DNA of 24,861 nucleotides from a virus. The notes under the pieces were generated by a model. The model searched no databases, was not told where the DNA came from, and worked only from the letters and a program-made list of their open reading frames with translations. Shown piece after piece: positions 16,791 through 22,408 of the stretch. The stretch is taken from positions 1-24,861 of the IMG/VR virus record IMGVR_UViG_3300032397_000074. One strand, 5' to 3'. A program made the position numbers and the translations under genes. Position 1 is the first letter of the stretch. Each line of letters begins with the position of its first letter.

Positions 16791-16999
16791 TCCCGTCTCC
16801 GATGAGAACTGCGCTCGACGTTCTGAGTCAAGGCGGTTGGAGTAAAAAGCATGGCGTCAACCCCGGCCCGGAAGGCCTCTCGCATCATGTCCTTCACGGC
16901 GGCATCGGAGTGGATGTACACAACCGTAGGCTCCTTTTTCTGGAGACTGAACCAAGCCTCGAAGGCTTGATTCACCTTATACGCGGACGGGATCATCAT
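16787..16999 (-). CDS. Small hypothetical protein, 70 residues
   Basis: The ATG at 16999 overlaps the stop of the upstream gene (ATGA), which fixes the start over longer open frames. The product starts MMIPSAYKVNQAFEAWF, then a strand-helix unit (TVVYIHSDAAVKDMMREAF) and another strand (DAMLFTPTAL), a compact alpha/beta shape. The C terminus is basic (SSHRRRE). Only a weak GAG precedes the start, so translation probably relies on coupling. No family is recognised. Confidence 0.6.
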   Translation of the reverse strand: MMIPSAYKVNQAFEAWFSLQKKEPTVVYIHSDAAVKDMMREAFRAGVDAMLFTPTALTQNVERSSHRRRE

Positions 17000-17181
17000 C
17001 GTATTGGTCTCGTGTACTCGGCCTTCTCCGTAGCTTCGGACTTGTCGATGAGCATCTGTACCGTCCAGGCCGTGGCCAACCACGCCACCCCAGTAAGGAT
17101 GAATGCCCACCACCCATCGGCACGCGCCGAGCCGCCTCCGGCTATCAGACAAGCAAGGTAGAAACGGTCGATGTGGGTCAT
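16996..17181 (-). CDS. Small single-pass membrane protein, 61 residues
   Basis: The ATG at 17181 overlaps the upstream stop (ATGA) and follows GGGAGC. The sequence begins MTHIDRFYLACLIAGGG and has one strong membrane helix at about residues 24-45 (WWAFILTGVAWLATAWT). A charged C terminus rich in Glu, Lys and Arg follows. The first 16 residues are mildly hydrophobic. It may be a membrane anchor or regulator; no holin family can be assigned. Confidence 0.65.
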   Translation of the reverse strand: MTHIDRFYLACLIAGGGSARADGWWAFILTGVAWLATAWTVQMLIDKSEATEKAEYTRPIR

Positions 17182-17990
17182 GGATCGAAGCTCCCGCTGC
17201 TCGAAGATCCGGAATCGGGGGAAGACGACGAGTCTGAGGAAGAGTAGGAAGATGACGAGGATGAATCCGAAGAACTCCCGCCGTAATCGCGGGACGGCTC
17301 GGGGTCCGGCGTCTGCGCCGGTTCCGGATCGGGGACCTTCACCCGCTCCTCGTCCGCGAACAGAGTGGCAACCAGAGCTGCACCGGCCGGGGTGACGTCG
17401 GCCAGCCGAGTCGCCGGCCGTGGCGTATCGTCCCACCCCCCACTGGATCCTGCACCGCCGAAGGTACCTCCTTGGCCACGGAAGAGCTCCGGCGCCAGTT
17501 CTGAGTATGGGGGTAATCCGAGAACCGGCGCAGGTTCGCGGAGGGACTCTTCGAACTCCTCCCGAGTCTGCTTGAGAGCGGGAGGGGGCGGGTCGACGGC
17601 CCGGGCCGTAGTCCGGATCGAGACCTGATCGTCGGGCAACATCCCGGCCACCGCTTCCTCGGGCAAGTGCGGGAAGACGGACCGGGGCGTGTACATGTCC
17701 CACATCCCGAGCAGACGGCCGAGCGCCATGAGGCGCAGGGCGCAGTTCTGATCGTCAATCCAGTGGGTGATCTGGCGGCAGGTGTACTCCTGTCCGTCTT
17801 GCAGGTCGAGCAGATTCCACGCGAAACGCACTCCACCGCGGTGATTGCGGCAGAGGTAGGCCAGCGTCTCGGCGTCCCCGCCTATCTTCGTCACCGAAAA
17901 AATATGAGCGTCTATCGAGTTTATCGTTCCGCCCGGGGCGGGCGCTCCAGTACCGGTATTCCGAAGCACGTAGTCCTGCAATGCGTTCAT
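17178..17990 (-). CDS. Hypothetical protein with serine-rich low-complexity tail
   Basis: The 270-residue product starts at an ATG overlapping the preceding stop (ATGA at 17990). Residues 1-110 look like a folded domain with aromatic helices (RFAWNLLDLQDG, HWIDDQNCALRLMALGRLLG) and cysteines at 47, 71 and 83. Residues 110-235 are Pro/Glu-rich and probably flexible. Residues 236-270 are almost only Ser, with Asp, Gly, Tyr and Pro (DSSSSSSYSSSDSSSS). Such tails are usually disordered, sometimes phosphorylated or adhesive. No family is recognised. It is the largest gene of the small-gene chain. Confidence 0.65.
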   Translation of the reverse strand: MNALQDYVLRNTGTGAPAPGGTINSIDAHIFSVTKIGGDAETLAYLCRNHRGGVRFAWNLLDLQDGQEYTCRQITHWIDDQNCALRLMALGRLLGMWDMYTPRSVFPHLPEEAVAGMLPDDQVSIRTTARAVDPPPPALKQTREEFEESLREPAPVLGLPPYSELAPELFRGQGGTFGGAGSSGGWDDTPRPATRLADVTPAGAALVATLFADEERVKVPDPEPAQTPDPEPSRDYGGSSSDSSSSSSYSSSDSSSSPDSGSSSSGSFDP

Positions 17991-18238
17991 CCTTGTCTCC
18001 TGTCGCGTGGGGGGCCTTCGCTACTCGTGAGGGAAGCAGCGGTTGGGGACGGGAGGGGTCCGATCCAGCCGAGGACTTCCCCGCGGTAATTCTGGTCGCT
18101 GCCGGAGTACGACCACACCCCCTCGTGCCAGAGCAGCAGCTGCTTCTGCGGGTACGGGAAGCCGGGGGCCAGGAGCTCGTATACGACGTACGTGCCGGCC
18201 TTTGGCGGTGTTCCCCGCTCGATCTTCAGGTCGCTCAT
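17987..18238 (-). CDS. Small protein with a GWIGPLP motif
   Basis: The 83-residue product starts at an ATG overlapping the upstream stop and ends in an ATGA overlap with the next gene. It is beta-rich (GTYVVYELLAPGF, KQLLLWHEGVWSYSG), then YRGEVLGWIGPLPSP. A strand followed by GW.PLP is typical of small phage proteins of the DUF551-like type, whose function is unknown. The match is a short motif only. The last 20 residues are hydrophilic. Confidence 0.6.
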   Translation of the reverse strand: MSDLKIERGTPPKAGTYVVYELLAPGFPYPQKQLLLWHEGVWSYSGSDQNYRGEVLGWIGPLPSPTAASLTSSEGPPRDRRQG

Positions 18239-18600
18239 TCCGGCTTCCCGTAGGACACTTTGTGTACCGGCCGACGGCTTTTTAGGCGCTTATCGGTCAG
18301 GTTGTCCCCAATCACCTTCACTGCGCCCGTGTTCTCGTAGAGTACGAGCTTCTCCGTTACGCGGGAGGCGGCTGCCGCTATCATGGTCGCCGCCTTCTCT
18401 TGAGCCGGCTTTGGGATGTAGTGATAGAGCAGGGCCTTGAGTATCTGCTCCCGGACCGTTGTCTGCCTTGATGGGTCTATGAGAAAGCGGAGTCTCGGGT
18501 GTTGCCGACCGTGAATGAAGAGCAGTGCAGCGGCGGTGAGGTGATCCTCGTCGGCCGGGTCGAACTCGACCATCGGCGGCGGCTTGTGCGACTCGATCAT
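18235..18600 (-). CDS. Hypothetical helical protein, 121 residues
   Basis: The start ATG (18600) overlaps the preceding stop and the TGA overlaps the next start. The product looks mostly helical (DHLTAAALLFIHG, VREQILKALLYHY, AQEKAATMIAAAASRVTEKLVL) with a basic C terminus (KRLKSRRPVHKVSYG). No catalytic motif, zinc site or membrane segment is seen and no family is recognised. Confidence 0.6.
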   Translation of the reverse strand: MIESHKPPPMVEFDPADEDHLTAAALLFIHGRQHPRLRFLIDPSRQTTVREQILKALLYHYIPKPAQEKAATMIAAAASRVTEKLVLYENTGAVKVIGDNLTDKRLKSRRPVHKVSYGKPE

Positions 18601-18884
18601 GGTTTCGTCTCCTCCACGAGACCCCCGAAGGCGTTCAGGTTGTTCATCAGCACGGTAAAAGCCCGCCGAGACTGAAATATCCTGGCGTGCAAGAACAGGT
18701 GTGACCGATACCGATCGGCGAACTTCGCCAACAGCGGGTCCGGGTACAGCGCCGGGTACTCCTTAGCGTACGGGTGCCACGGATGCCTCCGGATCACGTC
18801 GGCCTTGAGCCTAGCCTCCCTCATCGCGTCCTCCACGAACTGGCTGTGGCGCGGGAGCGACTTCCTGCCTTGGTACTTGCCCAT
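18597..18884 (-). CDS. Hypothetical basic protein, 95 residues
   Basis: ATG 18884 is preferred because AGGAGG lies seven bases upstream; a longer open frame starts at 18926 but overlaps the upstream gene. The product starts MGKYQGRKSLPRHSQFVEDAM. It is basic and helical, with a Pro/Tyr-rich middle (HPWHPYAKEYPALYPDP) and a C-terminal helix (RRAFTVLMNNLNAFGG). No family is recognised. The stop overlaps the next start as ATGA. Confidence 0.6.
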   Translation of the reverse strand: MGKYQGRKSLPRHSQFVEDAMREARLKADVIRRHPWHPYAKEYPALYPDPLLAKFADRYRSHLFLHARIFQSRRAFTVLMNNLNAFGGLVEETKP

Positions 18885-18912
18885 CGTCCGTCCTCCTCTC
18901 ATGAAAAGACGA

Positions 18913-19794
18913 CTACTCGAATCCAATCGCCAGTTCGCGGATGCGCTTCTTTGTGCTCTCGATACGGAAGGTCGCTTCCTCCCACGGCTCCTTGTCGATG
19001 ATGCCCTTGAGCTGCGCCCGGACGAGACGATCGAGGTAGGTCGGAGAGAGGGCGTCGAGTTCCCAAGAGGACTGGCCGAATTTGCGAATGTACCCGGCGT
19101 ACCGGGAGTCGGTGGTCTTGGCGGGATTTTCGGGCGGGTTGACCTCCCGCACCTGTTCCATGTTCAGCGCGATGCGCCTCATGTCGAAAGGCTGCCCATT
19201 GCAGAAAAGCTCCATGCGATCGTAGAGATCCCGGGTCATGTCGATCCCGGACGGATCGTGGTCGCCAAGGTGGAGAACGATCGGAGTCTGCTCCCCTTCC
19301 ATAGCCGGCAGCAGATCGGACAGGGCAAACTCCCGGAGGACGCTCCCGGACGGATAGCCGCGGGCCGCGAGAAGCGGGACGTCGAATTCCCGGCAAACGC
19401 GGTCCAGGACGCCGACGAGGGCTTCCTTCTCCACGATGACGAAGACGCGGTGTGGCTGGCCGACCCACATGTCCATGTGGAAGCCTTCGGCCGCTCCCCG
19501 CATGATCTCGGCACCCGAGCCCCACCGGGTCCGGCGCACGAATTCGCGGGTCCGATCCTCCAGCGCGTCCCAGTCGATCAGGCCGGCCAGCTTGGCATCG
19601 TTGATCGTCGAGGCAATGCGCTTGTAGTCTTGCACCGTGTTGGGCGAGTACCCCCGAGCAACCATCTGGTAGTACAGCTGGCGGGCGGTCAGCACGAAGC
19701 CTTGCTTCTGGTATTCCTGGACCACACCGTTCATGACTTCGATGAGGTCGAGGACAGCGGGCGTGAACTTGCGGCTGATGTAAGCCTGCTTCAT
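18913..19794 (-). CDS. Orphan TOPRIM protein resembling Spo11/topoisomerase VI A
   Basis: The 293-residue product starts at an ATG that overlaps the upstream stop. Residues 34-85 (LTARQLYYQMVARGY, then a helix leading to IDWDALEDRTR) resemble the winged-helix CAP region of topoisomerase VI A/Spo11, where a tyrosine pair after Arg carries the DNA-cleaving residue; here Y41-Y42. Residues 116-190 carry a TOPRIM pattern: Glu122 in VIVEKEAL, then LGDHDPSGID with Asp178 and Asp180 for Mg2+. No B subunit (GHKL ATPase) is encoded in the window. Such proteins recur in phages but are poorly characterised. DNA cleavage or nicking in replication, repair or defence is inferred from the fold. Confidence 0.75.
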   Translation of the reverse strand: MKQAYISRKFTPAVLDLIEVMNGVVQEYQKQGFVLTARQLYYQMVARGYSPNTVQDYKRIASTINDAKLAGLIDWDALEDRTREFVRRTRWGSGAEIMRGAAEGFHMDMWVGQPHRVFVIVEKEALVGVLDRVCREFDVPLLAARGYPSGSVLREFALSDLLPAMEGEQTPIVLHLGDHDPSGIDMTRDLYDRMELFCNGQPFDMRRIALNMEQVREVNPPENPAKTTDSRYAGYIRKFGQSSWELDALSPTYLDRLVRAQLKGIIDKEPWEEATFRIESTKKRIRELAIGFE

Positions 19795-20315
19795 GATTCG
19801 GCCTTTGAGATATCCTGCTGAGTCGGTGGCCCGATCCTGGGCCGTTCCGGTACTTCGGTCGGCGGGAGCAGGTTCATGCGCAGCTTCTTCGCTTCCCTCT
19901 CGACAGCCAACATCAGGCGCGACTGGTGCTCCACCACGGGGCGCTGCGACTCGTCGTGCGGGACCACGGTCAGCTTCTTGCGCTGGCGGTGGGCCTTCCG
20001 GCCGACGAAGCGGAGGATACCGTGGGTGGCGCTGCACACCTGGACGGCGTCGGCCGCGTAGAAGTGCCGGCCCGGGGACGACTCCACCACGCACCCCTTC
20101 TCCCGGAGCATCCGCGTCCGCCACGCGTAGGTGACGGTGTGGAAGCGGGCGCTCCGCCACTCCACTCGCAGGAGCTGCTCGATCTCCGCGTAGGGGAAGA
20201 TGTCCCCCACCTTCGGGTCCGGCCACGTCTTCAAGAGCAAGTCGACGTCCGGCTTGATCGGCAGCCCTTCCTCAGGCCGCAGGTGTTCTACCCGTGTAGC
20301 TTGTTCATCGGTCAT
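19791..20315 (-). CDS. Winged-helix-like phage protein, possible DNA-binding regulator or replication factor
   Basis: The 174-residue product starts at ATG 20315 after AGAGGA. Residues 37-90 look like a winged helix: a turn (GDIFPYAEIEQLL), a recognition-type helix with ARFHTVTYAWRTRMLREKG, then a beta hairpin (VVESSPGRHFYAAD). A basic helical segment (105-115) and a C-terminal Pro-rich tail follow. I recall similar small proteins in phage early regions with varied annotation, so regulator versus replication factor is open. It lies directly downstream of the pentamer array and upstream of the TOPRIM gene, so it is a candidate array binder. Confidence 0.6.
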   Translation of the reverse strand: MTDEQATRVEHLRPEEGLPIKPDVDLLLKTWPDPKVGDIFPYAEIEQLLRVEWRSARFHTVTYAWRTRMLREKGCVVESSPGRHFYAADAVQVCSATHGILRFVGRKAHRQRKKLTVVPHDESQRPVVEHQSRLMLAVEREAKKLRMNLLPPTEVPERPRIGPPTQQDISKAES

Positions 20316-20330
20316 GGATTCCTCTTCTAC

Positions 20331-20341
20331 GGTGATGGACC
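20331..20341 (-). promoter_or_regulatory. Partial third copy of the leader element
   Basis: GGTCCATCACC on the - strand matches 10 of 11 positions of GGACCATCACC in the two full leaders at 21265 and 24102. It sits between the array and the AGAGGA site of the downstream gene. Here it has neither the upstream TAGG context nor a clear TATWAT box, so it may be a processing or translation-related element rather than a promoter. Confidence 0.35.
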
Positions 20342-20355
20342 ATCTTCGTTACTTC

Positions 20356-20366
20356 GGTCATAGACC
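20356..20366 (-). other. Conserved array hairpin, copy 3
   Basis: On the - strand GGTC-TAT-GACC folds into a four-base-pair stem with a three-base loop. It is identical to copy 1 and closes the third pentamer run. It lies 14 bases before the partial leader element at 20331-20341. Confidence 0.6.
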
Positions 20367-20436
20367 CCTTGCCTCACCTCGCCTTGCCCCGCCGTGCCTA
20401 GCCTGGCCACGCCAGATGCAGTAAAATCAGATTCTT

Positions 20437-20447
20437 GGCCATAAGCC
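20437..20447 (-). other. Conserved array hairpin, copy 2, with compensatory changes
   Basis: On the - strand this reads GGCT-TAT-GGCC. Against the other two copies, the third pair changes from U-A to C-G and the fourth from C-G to U-G, so all four pairs are kept in RNA while the TAT loop is unchanged. Such covariation points to selection on a folded RNA or single strand. Confidence 0.6.
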
Positions 20448-20522
20448 CCATGCCCCGCCAGACCCAGCCCCGCCACGCCCAGCCTCGCCGCGCCTCTCAG
20501 TGTAAAACGCATTTGATAAATT

Positions 20523-20533
20523 GGTCATAGACC
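20523..20533 (-). other. Conserved array hairpin, copy 1
   Basis: On the - strand GGTC-TAT-GACC closes the first pentamer run. The preceding GGCCT/GGGG end of this run can also pair with CCCCAGGC just after the upstream stop codon, so this unit can form an alternative long-range stem across the whole run. Confidence 0.6.
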
Positions 20534-20582
20534 CCAGGCCGTGCCTTGCCGGACCCCGCCATGCCCCGCCTAGCCTGGGGCA

Positions 20583-21251
20583 TTACTGCAGAAGGATGGT
20601 GGCCTCGAACGTGCCGTACGGTCCCGGCTTCTTGGGGGCGCCGGGACGCCAGTCGCCGATACCCTTGTAGAGGCCGGCGTACTCGAAGATATCGCGCAGG
20701 GTGGCGTCTGTGATCTGGTCGTCCCACACCGCGATGGACCCGGTCGCCTGCCACCCGGCGGCGAATTGCGGGCGTACCCGGATGTGCTTGTTGGCTCCTA
20801 CGGCGGCGCGTTTCACCAGCAACTCGAACCCGAGCGCCTCCGCGTAGAGCTTGTGTTGGGCGAACGACGGCTCGTCTTTCAATGCCTCCAAGTCCGCCCA
20901 CCGGATGGTCTGCCCGTTGATCAGCAGCGGCCACGCGGGTTCGACGCTCATCATCCCGCTCTGCGTCTGCGACTTGAACGTCTTGCCGCTCTTGCCGCCG
21001 GGGACCGGGACCATGGCGCCGCCCTCCATCAGCGACTTCATGATATTGGTCTGGGGGACGACGAGCGCCCCGCCGTCGTGGTACGTACATCCGAGCCAAC
21101 GCCACGCCGGGGTACGGTCGTCGCCGGGTTTGCTCAGCTTCTTGTTGGCTGGGTCGTCCTTCCACGCTTCCATGAAGTCGGCCCATTCGATGTTGTCGTA
21201 GTGCATCAGCAGCGGGGTCTTGCCGGTGATCGTTACGTCGTATGTCCTCAT
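20583..21251 (-). CDS. RAMP/Cas7-like phage protein
   Basis: The 222-residue product starts at ATG 21251, six bases after AGGAG. It opens with YDVTITGKTPLLMH, the first-strand pattern (T/V..TG.TPLL.H) seen in Cas7/Cas5-type RAMP proteins. Gly-rich stretches follow (MEGGAMVPVPGGKSG), then a strand with VKRAAVGANKHIRVRP and a late GLYKGIGDWRP motif, echoing the Gly-rich loops of that fold. I recall this family as common in phages without an assigned role. No other Cas protein is in the window. The gene ends two bases before the pentamer array, so RNA or ssDNA binding to the array transcript is a testable inference. Family recognition is by eye; the RAMP relationship is remote. Confidence 0.65.
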   Translation of the reverse strand: MRTYDVTITGKTPLLMHYDNIEWADFMEAWKDDPANKKLSKPGDDRTPAWRWLGCTYHDGGALVVPQTNIMKSLMEGGAMVPVPGGKSGKTFKSQTQSGMMSVEPAWPLLINGQTIRWADLEALKDEPSFAQHKLYAEALGFELLVKRAAVGANKHIRVRPQFAAGWQATGSIAVWDDQITDATLRDIFEYAGLYKGIGDWRPGAPKKPGPYGTFEATILLQ

Positions 21252-21264
21252 CGCTCTCTCCTGT

Positions 21265-21298
21265 TGGGTGATGGTCCTACGGGGGTGATACGATAATA
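21265..21298 (-). promoter_or_regulatory. TATTAT box and shared leader before the Cas7-like gene
   Basis: On the - strand TATTATCG (box at 21293-21298) is followed by GTAGGACCATCACCCA (21265-21280) and then ACAGGAG, the ribosome binding site. The same series precedes the operon starting at 24085. TTGACT at 21305-21310 is too close to the box for standard -35 spacing, so recognition may differ from plain sigma-70. Confidence 0.5.
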
Positions 21299-21316
21299 CG
21301 TGTGAGTCAACTCCTC

Positions 21317-21553
21317 CTAGAAGGGTAGGTCGTCTTCGGGCTCGCCTCGCAGCGGGTTACGCCCCGGGGCCTTCTCGGAATACGGGAACAGCGTGTAAAC
21401 GTGGGCAGCGTCCGACGTCAGGATAACGCAGGGGTTGAGCCGGACACTAATGCTACCGTTGTTGTTCTTCCAGGCGGCACCGACCTCTCCCTTCCGGTCG
21501 GTCTCCTTGTTGAGCACCTTCAGGACGTAATCGGGTTTGCGAGGGTCAGCCAC
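21317..21553 (-). CDS. Small protein with SSB-like acidic C-terminal tip, GTG start
   Basis: I place the start at GTG 21553, six bases after AAGGA, giving 78 residues (MADPRKPDYVLKV). It overlaps the end of the upstream gene by 34 bases. The core is beta-rich, with VGAAWKNNNGSISVRLNP, a pattern I recall from small phage proteins near recombination or ssDNA-binding genes. The last eight residues, EPEDDLPF, closely match the acidic DDDIPF-type tip by which bacterial SSB recruits partners. The protein is too short for a full OB-fold SSB, so it may mimic the tip or act as a minimal ssDNA-binding protein. Confidence 0.6.
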   Translation of the reverse strand: MADPRKPDYVLKVLNKETDRKGEVGAAWKNNNGSISVRLNPCVILTSDAAHVYTLFPYSEKAPGRNPLRGEPEDDLPF

Positions 21554-21777
21554 AGCGATTCCTTCTTCGGATCCTCGATCTGGACCATGGCGCGGCGGAT
21601 ATCCGCCATGACGTTTTGGACGGTACGGTGGTCGGACGGGGTGCGCCCGATCACCACCGTTCGGCCGACGGGAGATTTCAGCTTCACGTGCTTCTTCCCC
21701 GTCTCGTCCGTCCAACCGCTCCGCAGCAGGTCGCGGATGGCGCGGTTGAGGTCCTTGTTGTTCGTCGGTCCGTTCAT
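21520..21777 (-). CDS. HicA-like small basic protein
   Basis: The ATG at 21777 overlaps the preceding stop (ATGA) and has GGGAG seven bases upstream. The 85-residue product contains LLRSGW, then KKHVKLKSPVGRTVVIGRTPSDHRTVQN and a helix with IRRAM. The order of helix, G-turn, strand with KH, strand with TVVI, helix recalls the HicA double-stranded-RNA-binding-like fold, with H30 in the place of the HicA catalytic His. No HicB antitoxin is adjacent, so a toxin role is not supported; many phages carry such stand-alone versions. Confidence 0.55.
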   Translation of the reverse strand: MNGPTNNKDLNRAIRDLLRSGWTDETGKKHVKLKSPVGRTVVIGRTPSDHRTVQNVMADIRRAMVQIEDPKKESLWLTLANPITS

Positions 21778-22133
21778 TTTGCTCTCCCATCGGGGGCCCG
21801 GGGCCGGGCCCGTCCCCAACTAAGTACCGCCTCCTGCTCCTGTCGTCTTCGCAAGACGTCGGCCTCGGACTCGCCCTTAGCCGACTCCCGCGCCATGTCC
21901 CGACCGGCCCGCCAGTAGGCGTAGCAGACCATCTTCCGGGAGGCGGCGTCCCACCGGCCCGGGCTGACACCGTCGTAGCCATGCCAGAAGAACGTGGCGA
22001 AAGTGGAGCCGGGCGGGCGGCGGGCGCCCTCCTTGTCGAAGAAGGCACCCACCGCCGACGACCGAGTCCGGTACGCCCGGACGGCCGAGTCGTACTCCCG
22101 GCGCATGGTCTTGTCGCGGAACGGGTTGCTCAT
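21774..22133 (-). CDS. Hypothetical protein with a YAYWRAGRD motif
   Basis: ATG 22133 overlaps the upstream stop and follows a G-rich binding stretch. The 119-residue product has an N-terminal helix, then FFWHGYDG and a later CYAYWRAGRDMARE. Aromatic W/Y-AYWRAG motifs recur in small phage proteins resembling ribosome modulation factor-like folds, but this is weak. The C terminus is basic and helical (VLRRRQEQEAVL). Function unknown. Confidence 0.6.
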   Translation of the reverse strand: MSNPFRDKTMRREYDSAVRAYRTRSSAVGAFFDKEGARRPPGSTFATFFWHGYDGVSPGRWDAASRKMVCYAYWRAGRDMARESAKGESEADVLRRRQEQEAVLSWGRARPRAPDGRAK

Positions 22134-22408
22134 ACCCCCACCGCCGGGGTCCACTGCGGCAGGTGCTGCCCGAGGGCGCCGTGCGTCATGCCGTGGTCGT
22201 CCCAGATCCTCTGGAGTCTGGGCGGGACGCCCTGGACGCGCTCCATGACCCGGCTCGCGGCCTCGACCATTCTCGTTACCTCGTCGAGCTTGCCGGGGCC
22301 GTGCCCGACCCAATACCACTTCCCGCGCACCTTGACGGCGTAGTCGTACCCGCCGACGCCCTTGTAGAACAGCAGGGAGTCCGGGGCCAGCCTATGGGAG
22401 CCGCTCAT
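22130..22408 (-). CDS. Hypothetical protein, 92 residues
   Basis: ATG 22408 overlaps the preceding stop, with GGAG eight bases upstream. The start is a strand pair (SLLFYKGVGGYDYAVKVRGKWYWVG) followed by a helix (LDEVTRMVEAASRVMERV) and a His/Trp-containing C terminus. This gives a small beta-beta-alpha fold of unknown role. No family is recognised. Confidence 0.6.
   Translation of the reverse strand: MSGSHRLAPDSLLFYKGVGGYDYAVKVRGKWYWVGHGPGKLDEVTRMVEAASRVMERVQGVPPRLQRIWDDHGMTHGALGQHLPQWTPAVGV

Larger units (their letters stand above)
20356..20580 (-). repeat. Three-unit array of phased GGCNN pentamers with conserved hairpins
   Basis: Read on the - strand, each unit is a run of GGCNN pentamers without phase breaks, ending in GGGG and an 11-base hairpin. 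The pentamer runs lie at 20536-20575 (8 copies), 20450-20494 (9) and 20369-20413 (9). The conserved 13-base ends lie at 20523-20535, 20437-20449 and 20356-20368. Each run contains exactly one GGTNN variant (GGTCC, GGTCT, GGTGA). AT-rich spacers of 28 and 23 bases (20495-20522, 20414-20436) separate units; both contain TTTTAC on the - strand. Unit starts are 81 and 86 bases apart. The first run begins right after the Cas7-like gene's stop, where CCCCAGGC also pairs with GCCTGGGG at the run's end. No protein is credible here. Function unknown. Confidence 0.85.

Noticed and set aside
18805-19821. A 338-residue + strand open frame opposite the TOPRIM gene.
   Set aside because: The - strand frame has TOPRIM and RQLYY motifs and coupled neighbours; the + strand frame has no binding site or recognisable motif.
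20327-20512. A 61-residue open frame on the - strand through the array (Gly/Ala/Arg-rich).
   Set aside because: It is produced by the GGCNN repeats, which avoid stop codons by composition. The array's five-base period does not respect codons, there is no binding site, and it overlaps the hairpins.
20356-20580. Reading the array as a CRISPR.
   Set aside because: The repeated parts are phased pentamers and an 11-base hairpin, not 25-40 base direct repeats with equal-length unique spacers, and no Cas1/Cas2 is present in the window.
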